Source: Akkermansiaceae bacterium (GTDB taxonomy: Bacteria; Verrucomicrobiota; Verrucomicrobiia; Verrucomicrobiales; DEV007). Taken from it: a DNA stretch of 64,000 bases. The stretch spans positions 148,540 to 212,539 of the forward strand of contig JACKQE010000010.1 in NCBI GenBank assembly GCA_024233005.1, written 5' to 3'. A program made the translations under genes and the position numbers. Numbering within the stretch: the first letter of the stretch is position 1; the number at the start of each line of letters is the position of its first letter. The notes under the pieces are model-generated. The model searched no databases. It was not told the DNA's origin and saw only the letters and a list, made by a program, of their open reading frames with translations. This document shows, one piece after another, positions 8,314-17,001 of this stretch.

Positions 8314-9798
8314 ATGCCCCGCCTGATCCACTGTTTGTATTTTTGTGCCGGAATGCTGTTTGTTCCAATATTGGCATCGGCGGCAGAGCGGCCTAACTTT
8401 ATTTTCTTCCTCGCGGATGATCTTGGATTCAACGATGTCGGGTTCAACAATCCGGATTCATTTTATGAGACTCCGCACCTCGACCAACTGGCGGATTCCG
8501 GAACGGTGTTCACCGATTTTTATGCCGCCTGCCAGGTGTGTTCTCCGACCCGGGCCAGCATCATGACGGGCAAATACCCGGCGCGTCTCAAGACGACAAA
8601 CTTTTTCAGCGGCAAGCGTCCCGGCACCTTCGAGCCGGCTTTCTTCGAGGAGCACCTGGCATTGGAGGAGACCACGGTGGCCGAGGCCCTTCGGGAAGGA
8701 GGTTACCAGACCTATTTTGCCGGAAAGTGGCATCTTGGCCCCAAAGGATATGAACCTGAACTGCAGGGCTTTGACATCAACCGGGGTGGGGGAGTCAATG
8801 GCGCTCCGCGGAGTTATTTTGCCCCCTACAAAAACATTGATGCTTTGAAAGATGGCCCCGAAGGGGAATACCTGACGAACCGGCTTGCCGGAGAATCCGA
8901 GACTTTTTTGCGGCAGGCCGCCAAATCTGGAAAACCCTTCCTGCTGTATCACTCCTTTTACGGAGTCCATACCCCGCTGCAGGCGCCCGAAGCCCTTGTC
9001 GAAAAGTACCGGAAGAAGGCCGAAAAATTGGGACTGACTTCGGACGATGGGCGCTTCGAAAGCGGGCATGAGGCGCAAGTCTGGCCCGAAACCAAAGATC
9101 CCCGGGTGGTCCGCATTCGTCAGGATCATGCCGTCTATGCCGCCATGGTGGAAAGTCTGGACACCGCGGTTGGACGCATTCTCAAGACTCTCGAAGAGTC
9201 CGGGGCCGCAGGGGATACCGTGGTTGTCTTCATGTCGGACAATGGAGGGTTGTCCACTTCCGAGGGCTTGCCCACCTCAAATGTCCCACTCCGGGGCGGC
9301 AAGGGATGGATGTATGATGGCGGGATCCGCGAGCCCATGGTGGTGCGCTGGCCGGGAGTGACCCGACCGGGAACCCGCTGCAATGTGCCGCTCATCAGCA
9401 CGGATTTTTACCCGACGATGCTCGAGATGGCGGGACTTGAATCCCGTCCCGACCAGCACGTCGACGGCATGAGCTTCGTTCCCTTGCTGCGCAATCCGTT
9501 CGCCAAGTTTGAACGGGGGCCGATTTTCTGGCATTATCCCCATTACTCCAATCAGGGCGGGTTTCCTGCCAGCGCGGTCCGCTTGGGGAACCACAAATTG
9601 ATTCAAAATTTGGAGGACGGCTCCATTGAACTCTACAACCTGGAGGAAGACCTCCGCGAACACAACAATCTCGAGCAGTTGGAAACCGACTCCGTCAAGG
9701 AACTGCTCGGCACCCTGAATGCCTGGCGTCGCCAGATCGGCGCTGCGCCGCTCCAGAAAAACAAAAGGACCGGCGCGACCCCGCCGGTCCTTTGGTGA
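8314..9798 (+). CDS. Secreted type I (formylglycine) sulfatase
   Basis: The 494-residue protein starts with a signal peptide (ends near ASA-AERP). The sulfatase signature CSPTR is at residues 76-80; Cys76 would be oxidised to formylglycine. Metal-binding aspartates are at 35-36 (LADDLGF), and FAGKWHLG and FMSDNGG supply further active-site Lys, His, Asp and Asn. The family hydrolyses sulfate esters of polysaccharides or aryl compounds in the periplasm or outside the cell. An upstream in-frame TTG at 8278 is rejected because it overlaps the promoter -35. No formylglycine-generating enzyme is in the window. The last codons contain a long hairpin shared with the facing gene. Sulfatase subclass cannot be set by eye. 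Confidence 0.9.
   Translation: MPRLIHCLYFCAGMLFVPILASAAERPNFIFFLADDLGFNDVGFNNPDSFYETPHLDQLADSGTVFTDFYAACQVCSPTRASIMTGKYPARLKTTNFFSGKRPGTFEPAFFEEHLALEETTVAEALREGGYQTYFAGKWHLGPKGYEPELQGFDINRGGGVNGAPRSYFAPYKNIDALKDGPEGEYLTNRLAGESETFLRQAAKSGKPFLLYHSFYGVHTPLQAPEALVEKYRKKAEKLGLTSDDGRFESGHEAQVWPETKDPRVVRIRQDHAVYAAMVESLDTAVGRILKTLEESGAAGDTVVVFMSDNGGLSTSEGLPTSNVPLRGGKGWMYDGGIREPMVVRWPGVTRPGTRCNVPLISTDFYPTMLEMAGLESRPDQHVDGMSFVPLLRNPFAKFERGPIFWHYPHYSNQGGFPASAVRLGNHKLIQNLEDGSIELYNLEEDLREHNNLEQLETDSVKELLGTLNAWRRQIGAAPLQKNKRTGATPPVLW
9764..9793. terminator. Hairpin at the end of the sulfatase gene, possible bidirectional terminator
   Basis: AAAGGACCGGCG at 9764-9775 is a perfect 12-bp inverted match to 9782-9793, with a 6-base loop. 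The hairpin is inside the last codons of the sulfatase and faces the convergent Gfo/Idh gene, so it could terminate both. The T-run is short (TTT within the stem), so efficiency is uncertain. Confidence 0.55.
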
Positions 9799-9892
9799 TC
9801 CCTTCCCGCTGAAGCGAAAAGGGATCGAGCGCGGACTGAACCGTTCATCCGCCGACGCTGCCGACGCTGATCGTCGGAAAGACCGTTTCAGG

Positions 9893-11023
9893 TCAACGGG
9901 AGAACGTCTCTTCCGGAAGGCGCACGATTTCCCCGCCTTTGAGCGCGGATTCGTGGGCGAGGATGCCGGTGCAGGTCCAGTTGGCACTCTGACGGGCATT
10001 CGGCCAAGGATCGCGGCCTTCCCGGAGGGCGGAAAGGAATTCGTGGGCAAGGTGCGGGTGGGATCCACCATGGCCCGCTCCTTGGAGAAAGCTGAGGTGC
10101 TGATGATCCTCCTCATTGTAAACGCCGGCCCGGGTGAACGAGGCGATTTCCGGTGGAAGCAGATGTCCAAAATCGGGGCACTTCACTTCCTCTGGAATTT
10201 CCGGCTCGGGACGTTTGGCGGTATGGAGAATCAACGGATGTCCTTCGATCAACGGCCACTCCACGGAACGCTTCGAGCCATAGACATCGATGCTTTCGCG
10301 GTATTGCCGGGCGGTGTCGAAAAGAGAGCGGTAAATGCGGGCGCTGAGATCGGAGTCCCGCATTTTGATGTGGGTGGTTTCCACGGCGAAGGGGGAATTG
10401 TAGTGGGCGTGCAGTTCCTCCCGGATCGTGCCGGAGGCAAAGCAGGAGACATATTCGGCATCCTTGCGGGGCAGTCCCAGCACGGGGCCAACACAGTGGG
10501 TCGCATAATGCATCGGCGGAAGACCGGGCCAATAATTCGGCCATCCATCCATGTCCTGTTGATGACTCGCCTGCAGAAACTGGATCCGCCCCAGTTCGCC
10601 GCGCTGATAAAGATCCTTCATGTAGAGGAACTCACGGCTGTAGACCACGGTCTCCATCATCATGTATTTCAGTCCGGTCTCCTCGCAGGTCCGGATGATT
10701 TCGAGACATTCGGCCACGGAAGTGGCCATGGGCACCGTGCAGGCAACGTGTTTGCCAGCCCGGAGCGCTTTGAGGGCCTGTCCGGCATGGTCGGGAATGG
10801 GCGTGTTGATGTGGACGGCATCAATTTCCGGATCCTCCAACAGGGCGTCGTAGTCCTGGTAACGCTTGGCAATGCCATACTGGTCACCCACTTCATCGAG
10901 CCCGGCCTGACCACGGCGGCAGATCGCGGCCATGTTGGCCCAGGGGTGACGTTGATAAATGGGGATGAACTCGGCACCGAAACCGAGGCCGATAATCGCG
11001 ATGTTGATGGGGCGGTTGATCAT
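9893..11023 (-). CDS. Gfo/Idh/MocA family NAD(P)-dependent oxidoreductase
   Basis: Starting at the ATG at 11023, the 376-residue product opens with a Rossmann motif (IAIIGLGFGAEF), followed by the Gfo/Idh/MocA hallmark KHVACTVPMATS, in which the usual EKP is replaced by TVP. A C-terminal alpha/beta domain follows. The family oxidises, reduces or rearranges sugars and inositols; there is no signal peptide, so it is cytoplasmic. A longer in-frame reading from 11245 would overlap the MoxR gene and lacks family sequence, so it is rejected. It lies 22 bp downstream of the MoxR gene. The substituted Lys of the EKP motif, normally important for catalysis, makes the activity uncertain. Confidence 0.8.
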   Translation of the reverse strand: MINRPINIAIIGLGFGAEFIPIYQRHPWANMAAICRRGQAGLDEVGDQYGIAKRYQDYDALLEDPEIDAVHINTPIPDHAGQALKALRAGKHVACTVPMATSVAECLEIIRTCEETGLKYMMMETVVYSREFLYMKDLYQRGELGRIQFLQASHQQDMDGWPNYWPGLPPMHYATHCVGPVLGLPRKDAEYVSCFASGTIREELHAHYNSPFAVETTHIKMRDSDLSARIYRSLFDTARQYRESIDVYGSKRSVEWPLIEGHPLILHTAKRPEPEIPEEVKCPDFGHLLPPEIASFTRAGVYNEEDHQHLSFLQGAGHGGSHPHLAHEFLSALREGRDPWPNARQSANWTCTGILAHESALKGGEIVRLPEETFSR

Positions 11024-11045
11024 GGGAAAGGGTAAAAAAACGGGG

Positions 11046-12050
11046 TCATTCCTCGTTGAGTTCCTTGACAAGGCGCGCCACCACTTGGCGGCTGTCGATG
11101 CCATCGCTCTCCGCGGTGAAAGTCGTGATGACCCGGTGACGCAGCACCGGTTCGGCGATGGCGACAATGTCCTCCTGGCCGACCATGTAGCGTCCGTGCA
11201 AAGCGCAACGGGCTTTGGCGCCAAGAACGAGATACTGCACCGCACGGGGGCCGGCTCCCCATCCTACCAGCGGGCGGACCCACTCGGGGGTCAGTTCATC
11301 GGCCGGCCGCGTTCTGCGCACCAGATCCACCGCAAAAGAGTAGATGTGTTCGGGAACGGGAACGCGACGGACCAGTTCTTGGAAGGCGATGACCTTGTCG
11401 GCATGGATGATGTGGTCGAGCCGCGGCAACGAGGCCCCGGTGGTGGTGCGGGCAATGGCAATTTCTTCCTCGCGGGATGGATAATCGACCCCGATCATGA
11501 ACATGAAACGGTCCAATTGGGCTTCGGGCAGCGGGTAGGTGCCTTCCTGTTCGATGGGATTCTGCGTCGCCAAAACAAAGAACGGCGGCTCCAAGGTATA
11601 GGTCCGCCCCGCGATGGTCACCTTGTGCTCCTGCATGGCCTCGAGCATTGCGGCCTGGGTTTTGGACGGGGCGCGGTTGATTTCATCGGCCAGCACGATA
11701 TTTGCGAAGACGGGCCCCTTGATGAATTCGAACTCGCGCCGTCCTCCCTGTCCTTCCTGGAGGATGTCGGTGCCGGTGATGTCCATCGGCATCAGATCCG
11801 GGGTAAATTGAATGCGGCTGAAAGAGAGGGACATCGTCTCGGCGAGTCGGCTGATCAGCAATGTCTTGGCAAGGCCGGGAACGCCCATCAGGAGGGCATG
11901 TCCGCGGGCGAATAGACAAATTGCCAACTGTTCGATGACATTGCTCTGGCCCACGATGATTTTTGCCAATTCCTTCGACATGCGTTCATAGACGGCGCGC
12001 AGTTCATCGATGGCGGCGACATCGTCTTGAGGAAGGGGGGATTGGGACAT
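11046..12050 (-). CDS. MoxR-type AAA+ ATPase
   Basis: The 334-residue protein has Walker A GVPGLAKT at residues 56-63, a Walker B segment VLADEINRAP, and ATQNPIEQEGTYPLPEAQLDRF, the sensor and arginine-finger region typical of MoxR ATPases. These proteins act as chaperones that help mature enzyme complexes or metal centres, usually next to DUF58 and von Willebrand factor genes. Those partners are absent here; neighbours are purT upstream and a Gfo/Idh gene 22 bp downstream. The ATG at 12050 is chosen because the upstream in-frame extension is not family-like. Confidence 0.9.
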   Translation of the reverse strand: MSQSPLPQDDVAAIDELRAVYERMSKELAKIIVGQSNVIEQLAICLFARGHALLMGVPGLAKTLLISRLAETMSLSFSRIQFTPDLMPMDITGTDILQEGQGGRREFEFIKGPVFANIVLADEINRAPSKTQAAMLEAMQEHKVTIAGRTYTLEPPFFVLATQNPIEQEGTYPLPEAQLDRFMFMIGVDYPSREEEIAIARTTTGASLPRLDHIIHADKVIAFQELVRRVPVPEHIYSFAVDLVRRTRPADELTPEWVRPLVGWGAGPRAVQYLVLGAKARCALHGRYMVGQEDIVAIAEPVLRHRVITTFTAESDGIDSRQVVARLVKELNEE

Positions 12051-12161
12051 GATGGAAAGATTCAGTAAAGCGAAGCCACAACGAGGAAATCTGGATGGCT
12101 CGGCGACATTAACGCCAAAAGCCGCATTCTGAAGCAAGAAATTTCGACCGCCAGCGGGAAA

Positions 12162-13343
12162 TCAGAGATGGATTTCCAGCGCTCCGGCGGCCCCGTGGGC
12201 TTTCTCGCGAGCTTCATTAATGGTTTCGCCCCGCGCGAGCGTCACTGCCATGCGGCGTTGCCCGCTGACGGTGGGTTTCCCAAAAAGCCGGACCTGGGTA
12301 TCCGGAGCCGCCAGGACGGCATCGAGATTGCCAAACTGGACCTGACCGGACTCTCCTTCCACGAGGACCGCGCAGGAAGCCGACGGACCGTGTTGCCGGA
12401 TGTTCGGGATCGGCAAGCCGAGAATGGCCCTCACATGGAGGGCGAATTCCGAGAGGTCCTGCGAAATCAACGTGACCAAACCGGTGTCGTGGGGGCGCGG
12501 GGAAACCTCGCTGAAGATGACCTGATCCCCTTTGACGAACAGCTCGACTCCGAAGATTCCCCTGCCTCCGAGAGCCCCGGTGACTGCCGCGGCCATCCGC
12601 TGGGCCTCTTCCAAAGCCTGGGGAGACATTGGGTGGGGTTGCCACGATTCACGGTAATCGCCTTTGATCTGGGTGTGTCCGACAGGCTCGCAGAAAGAGG
12701 TCCCACCCATGTGGCGAACCGTGAGGAGCGTGATTTCATAGTCGAAATCGACCAAGCCTTCCACAATGACCTTGCCTTTGCCGGCCCGGCCACCTTCCTG
12801 GGCGTATTGCCAGGCGGGGTGGGCGTCCTCCTCCTTCCGGACGACACTCTGCCCCTTGCCGGAACTGCTCATGATCGGTTTGATGACACAGGGCAGGCCA
12901 ATGGCGGCGATCGCCTCCCGGTATTCTTCCTCGGAGGAGGCGAACCGGTAGGGCGACGTGCAGAGCCCGAGTTCTTCAGCCGCAAGGCGTCGGATGCCTT
13001 CCCGGTTCATCGTGAGCCTGGTCGCCCGAGCGGTCGGAATGACGTTGAAGCCTTCCTCCTCCAAGGCCACCAGGGTGTCCGTGGCGATGGCCTCGATCTC
13101 CGGCACGATGTAATCCGGACGTTCCAACTCCGCCAAGCGGCGCAGAGCGTCTCCGTCGAGCATGGAAATGACGTGGCTGCGGTGGGCCACCTGCATGGCG
13201 GGCGCATTCCCATATCGGTCCACGGCGATGACTTCCACCCCGAGTCGCTGCAGTTCGATGACCACTTCTTTGCCCAACTCGCCGGAGCCGAGGAGCATGA
13301 CTTTGGTGGCGGTGGGCGAGAGAGGAGTACCGATGCGTGACAT
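12162..13343 (-). CDS. purT: Formate-dependent phosphoribosylglycinamide formyltransferase PurT
   Basis: The 393-residue protein matches PurT over its length: an N-terminal KVMLLGSGELGKEV nucleotide-binding fold, the DRYGNAPAMQVAH segment, an ATP-grasp centre with CVIKPIMSSSGKGQS, and a C-terminal FGVELFVKGDQVIFSEVSPRPHD. The enzyme uses ATP and formate to formylate GAR in de novo purine synthesis, the folate-independent alternative to PurN. It is cytoplasmic. Its neighbours, the M14 peptidase upstream (33 bp) and MoxR downstream (111 bp), are functionally unrelated. Confidence 0.95.
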   Translation of the reverse strand: MSRIGTPLSPTATKVMLLGSGELGKEVVIELQRLGVEVIAVDRYGNAPAMQVAHRSHVISMLDGDALRRLAELERPDYIVPEIEAIATDTLVALEEEGFNVIPTARATRLTMNREGIRRLAAEELGLCTSPYRFASSEEEYREAIAAIGLPCVIKPIMSSSGKGQSVVRKEEDAHPAWQYAQEGGRAGKGKVIVEGLVDFDYEITLLTVRHMGGTSFCEPVGHTQIKGDYRESWQPHPMSPQALEEAQRMAAAVTGALGGRGIFGVELFVKGDQVIFSEVSPRPHDTGLVTLISQDLSEFALHVRAILGLPIPNIRQHGPSASCAVLVEGESGQVQFGNLDAVLAAPDTQVRLFGKPTVSGQRRMAVTLARGETINEAREKAHGAAGALEIHL

Positions 13344-13376
13344 GATGGGTCATTAAAGCCCCTGCTCAGGGGAATT

Positions 13377-14180
13377 TCACGCGGATTTTCCGCTGAGATG
13401 CTGGATCACTCCCCGGATGAAATCGCGCTGGGCCTTGGCACGTTCATACAGGCCGAATTCGGAAGGCGTCTCAAAGGTCAGGCTGAGAGGGGTATGGCGG
13501 CCAAAAAGACGCAGGGCCTCGGGCAATTCGGTGGTGGGCAGGTTTCTCCGCGGACTGATGACCCCTCCGTGGGCGTCCATGCCATCAATTTCCGGTCGCA
13601 AGTCCAACGGCAAATCCCCCCAACCGTCCGCGAAAATGCCGGCGGCCACACCGGGATCACTGCCAGGCAGCTCATAGCAGTAGGCTCCGACGGCATCATA
13701 GTCTTCATGCAGACAGAGCGTGACATCGTATCGTTCACGGTCCACGAAGCGATCCCAGGCCCCGATCAGCGGCTGCCGGGGATCATCGAAACATCGGTTC
13801 AGGTCGGTGCCGGAAGCATCATACCGGCTGTTCTGGGAAAGTCCCCAGGGATTCAGGCAGGGTAGCAGGGTGACTGCGCATGGGCAATCCAGGAGGGATT
13901 CCTCGGCCCACCAGAGCAACCCCAGGGTGGCCGCTGGTTCGTCGCCGTGTATGCCCGCTGAGACATAGAGATGGGGCCGGTCCGGGGCTGGAGAATGGCG
14001 GAAATAGGGCACTTCGAAGTCCCCGACCTTCAGCAGGGCTCCCCCCGTCAGGCCTGGGCAGTTCCGGGCGAGATCCTGCCAGCGCTGGAGCAGCCAGGGC
14101 ACATCGTGCGACCGATGGCGTTGCAGCCAAACGGCTGAGGTCTCATTGGGCGCGGGGGATGCCTGATCGGACATCTTCAT
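13377..14180 (-). CDS. M14-family zinc carboxypeptidase / amidohydrolase-like protein
   Basis: The 267-residue protein shows zinc ligands HGDE (His78, Glu81) and His158 (CLHED), the substrate-binding DLNR at about 126-129 and a late TFETPSE supplying the probable catalytic glutamate. This arrangement fits the M14 family branch that includes murein tripeptide amidase MpaA and succinylglutamate desuccinylase-like enzymes. There is no signal peptide, so it probably acts in the cytoplasm, for example on recycled peptidoglycan peptides (inference). A GGAG lies about 9 bases before the ATG, one of the few plausible Shine-Dalgarno sites in the window. It is 33 bp upstream of purT. Confidence 0.75.
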   Translation of the reverse strand: MKMSDQASPAPNETSAVWLQRHRSHDVPWLLQRWQDLARNCPGLTGGALLKVGDFEVPYFRHSPAPDRPHLYVSAGIHGDEPAATLGLLWWAEESLLDCPCAVTLLPCLNPWGLSQNSRYDASGTDLNRCFDDPRQPLIGAWDRFVDRERYDVTLCLHEDYDAVGAYCYELPGSDPGVAAGIFADGWGDLPLDLRPEIDGMDAHGGVISPRRNLPTTELPEALRLFGRHTPLSLTFETPSEFGLYERAKAQRDFIRGVIQHLSGKSA

Positions 14181-14243
14181 TCTGGATCTCCCTTACTATG
14201 AGAAACGCGGCTGGCTCTTCCCTGACCGTTTAGCCTCCGGGAT

Positions 14244-15968
14244 TCAGTAAATATCGGGTTCCGGGGCATCCTGACCATGGTGCAGAAAGCGGAAATCGCA
14301 TCCTTCGTTCGCCTGGGTGATCTCTTCGGCGTAGAGGCGTCCGTAACCCCTGGTAAATTTGGTCGCGGGCGGTACCCAGTCCGCTCGCCGACGCTCCAAT
14401 TCCGCATCACTCACATCGAGGTGAAGACGGCGTCCTTCAACGTCAAGTTCGATCCAGTCCCCGGATTGGACAAAGGCAAGCGGTCCTCCCACGGCTGATT
14501 CGGGAGCCACATGGAGGACGCAGGCGCCATAGCTGGTGCCGCTCATCCGGGCATCGGAAATGCGGATCATGTCCCGCACGCCTTGTTGCAGGAGATACTT
14601 CGGGATGGGCAACATGCCCCACTCCGGGATGCCCGGAGCTCCGATGGGGCCGGCGTTTTTCAACACGATGATGTGGTCCGCCGTCAGCCCGAGCGCAGGA
14701 TCGTCGATGCGTTTTTTGAGATCGGCATAATCTTCAAACACCGCCGCCAGACCCCGGTGCTTCAGAAGATGGGCTTCGGCCGCGGTCGGTTTGATGACCG
14801 CCCCATCCGGACAGAGATTTCCCTTCAAAATGAAAGTGCCACCCGCTTTACCGACCGGGCGATCGGGCGGCCGGATGACTTCTGGATGGTAGACTTTCGC
14901 CCCGGAGATATTCTCGCCCAGTGTCTGGCCTGAGACGGTGAGGCAGTCGAGGTGGAGATCCCCCCGAATTTGCTCCAATAGGGCCGGGAGACCGCCAGCG
15001 TCGTGGAAATCTTCCATCAAGTATTCTCCACAGGGGCGCAAATTGGCGAGCACCTTGATGCGTCGGGAAATTTCATCAAACCGCTCCAGCGGCAAGGTGA
15101 TTCCCGCCCTGCCGGCCATGGCAATGAGGTGAACGATGGCATTGGTGGAGCCGCCCAGCGCCATGTCAGCAACAATGGCATTCTGGAAAGCCTCTTCCGT
15201 GAGGAGGTCCCGCGGCCGGACATTCTCCCAAACCAGATCCACGATGCGCCGGCCACAGGCCGTGGCGAGCCGCTGATGGGCCGAATGCACCGCCGGGATG
15301 GAACACGCGCCAGGGAGGCACAGGCCGAGGGTTTCCGCGATGGCGGACATGGTCGACGCGGTTCCCATTGTCATGCAGGTTCCCGGAGAACGTGCGATCC
15401 CGTCTTCCAATTCATTCCAGGAATCCTCGCAAAAATTGCCCGCCTGGCGTTCCGCCCAGTATTTCCAGACATCGGAGCCGGAGCCGAGGGTCTCTCCATG
15501 CCAGCAGCCTTTCATCATCGGTCCGGCTGGCAGGAAGATGCTCGGCAAGTTCATCGAGGTCGCTCCCATGATGAGCGCGGGCACTGTTTTGTCACAGCCT
15601 CCCATCAGGACTGCGCCGTCCAAGGGGTAACAGCGGAGCGTCTCCTCCACTTCCAATGCCACCAGATTCCGGTAATACATGGACGTAGGCTTCATGTAGG
15701 TCTCGCTCAGCGTCATGATCGGCACTTCGAGGGGAAATCCTCCGGCCTGCCAAACGCCCCGCTTGACCTCCTCGGCCCGTTGGCGGAAGTGGGTGTGACA
15801 GGTGTTGAGATCCGACCAGGTGTTCAGAATGCCGATGACCGGTTTGCCGGTGAAATCTTCCCGGGCGTAGCCCATTTGCTTGGCCCGCGAGCGGTGCCCG
15901 AAAGACCGGAGATCGTCGGGGGCGAACCAACGGGCGGAGCGGAGTTGATCTGGGGTGAGGCGTGACAT
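14244..15968 (-). CDS. IlvD/Edd-family dehydratase, probably a sugar-acid (pentonate) dehydratase
   Basis: From the ATG at 15968 the protein has 574 residues. Cys57 (LNTCHTH), Cys125 (GGCDKT) and Cys198 (PGTCMTMG) are the iron-sulfur cluster ligands of the family, and DARMSGTSYG near residue 480 carries the catalytic serine. The GKPVIGILNTWSDLN opening and the VKRGVWQAGGFPLE segment resemble L-arabinonate and D-xylonate dehydratases more than IlvD itself. Such enzymes convert aldonic acids to 2-keto-3-deoxy acids in non-phosphorylative sugar pathways. Branched-chain dihydroxyacid dehydratase remains possible, but no ilv gene is near. An enolase-superfamily gene lies two genes upstream, which supports sugar-acid use. 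Confidence 0.82.
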   Translation of the reverse strand: MSRLTPDQLRSARWFAPDDLRSFGHRSRAKQMGYAREDFTGKPVIGILNTWSDLNTCHTHFRQRAEEVKRGVWQAGGFPLEVPIMTLSETYMKPTSMYYRNLVALEVEETLRCYPLDGAVLMGGCDKTVPALIMGATSMNLPSIFLPAGPMMKGCWHGETLGSGSDVWKYWAERQAGNFCEDSWNELEDGIARSPGTCMTMGTASTMSAIAETLGLCLPGACSIPAVHSAHQRLATACGRRIVDLVWENVRPRDLLTEEAFQNAIVADMALGGSTNAIVHLIAMAGRAGITLPLERFDEISRRIKVLANLRPCGEYLMEDFHDAGGLPALLEQIRGDLHLDCLTVSGQTLGENISGAKVYHPEVIRPPDRPVGKAGGTFILKGNLCPDGAVIKPTAAEAHLLKHRGLAAVFEDYADLKKRIDDPALGLTADHIIVLKNAGPIGAPGIPEWGMLPIPKYLLQQGVRDMIRISDARMSGTSYGACVLHVAPESAVGGPLAFVQSGDWIELDVEGRRLHLDVSDAELERRRADWVPPATKFTRGYGRLYAEEITQANEGCDFRFLHHGQDAPEPDIY

Positions 15969-16027
15969 GCCCCGTAGTGTGGCCCGAAATCGGCGAAAAA
16001 CAAATGCCCGTAATTTTGCCCTTCTGT

Positions 16028-16879
16028 TCAAGAACCTCTGCCCACCGCTTCTGAGAGGTAGGACAGGAGCAGTAGACACCAGAGCGATACCAGCAGGGCG
16101 AGCAGGAATTGGAAAAGGAAGGCGATCCAAGACCTGGAACGAAAGGCCTGCCAGGCACTGATCACGGCGCGCAAGGCCACCAGCAGGGCCACGATGGAAA
16201 GCGCCGTGGCGAACAGGATATCAGCCCAGCGGGCCCCCCCTGGGATCCCCAACACGAACGCCGAAACGGCCAACGATAGGATCAAGCCAAATACCAGCCA
16301 GCCACGGCGGCGTTCCTTTGGCGTGGGAGGAGGGGGAGCTGGCGGCCCGGGCAAATCCATCACCTCTGGAGCCAGATCCCGGATGTCGTTCCGCAATTGT
16401 CCGTGGATCAAATGCCAGCGGAAGGATTCTATGGGAATCCAACGGCATTCCTCCATGGCCAGCTGTTGCTCTTCATCATAGAGAGCGGCGCCAGAAGCGC
16501 CGACCCCGCGCACTGCTGACAAAGTTGCGGCGCCGGCCCCGGTCATGGAGTCCCGAGTGATGATCCCCTCCCTGCCAGGGGCCAGTCGAAGCCCGGCGAC
16601 GTTCGACCAGGGAGTGGTGAGATTCATGCCAATCTGACGCAGGCGCACGCCTTGAGGACTCAATTCCAAACGGGCTCGCCCGATCAGGAAGTGCATGAAT
16701 AAGGTCAGGATTCCCAGATAAATGAGGAGGACTGAACCGATGGTCCGAGTTTCCGCATCTTTTGCCATAATCAGCATCCCGGCGCCGAACAGGAGGAACG
16801 GGCCAAAGAGCAACCAAGGGAGTGCCCTCCGCCACGGTCCCACCCGGTAGGTCCGGCATTTTTGAAGAGGTGCGTTCAT
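16028..16879 (-). CDS. Membrane protein with four predicted transmembrane segments, unknown function
   Basis: The 283-residue protein has two N-terminal hydrophobic segments (about residues 19-38 and 46-66), a soluble middle region of about 130 residues that begins LELSPQGVRLRQ and resembles bacterial PH-like membrane domains, a short Pro-rich linker (PGPPAPPPPTPKERRR), and two C-terminal hydrophobic segments. It lies 59 bp upstream of the dehydratase gene in the same direction. I do not recognise a specific family; the PH-like reading is tentative. Confidence 0.6.
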   Translation of the reverse strand: MNAPLQKCRTYRVGPWRRALPWLLFGPFLLFGAGMLIMAKDAETRTIGSVLLIYLGILTLFMHFLIGRARLELSPQGVRLRQIGMNLTTPWSNVAGLRLAPGREGIITRDSMTGAGAATLSAVRGVGASGAALYDEEQQLAMEECRWIPIESFRWHLIHGQLRNDIRDLAPEVMDLPGPPAPPPPTPKERRRGWLVFGLILSLAVSAFVLGIPGGARWADILFATALSIVALLVALRAVISAWQAFRSRSWIAFLFQFLLALLVSLWCLLLLSYLSEAVGRGS

Positions 16880-17001
16880 GAAGTGGCCACTGGACCTGAG
16901 GTTTCAAAGTGCCAGACCATCTGGGCGGATTCAAGTGTTCCTGCGCATTCTAACAGAGCAGGGAGACCGATCGTCGGCTCACGGCACCACAAGCGGGTGT
17001 C

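Noticed and set aside
9719..11035. 438-codon plus-strand ORF opposite the Gfo/Idh gene
   Set aside because: Shadow ORF; the minus strand has the Rossmann motif and family sequence.
12168..13340. 390-codon plus-strand ORF opposite purT
   Set aside because: Antisense shadow of purT, with no recognisable protein content.
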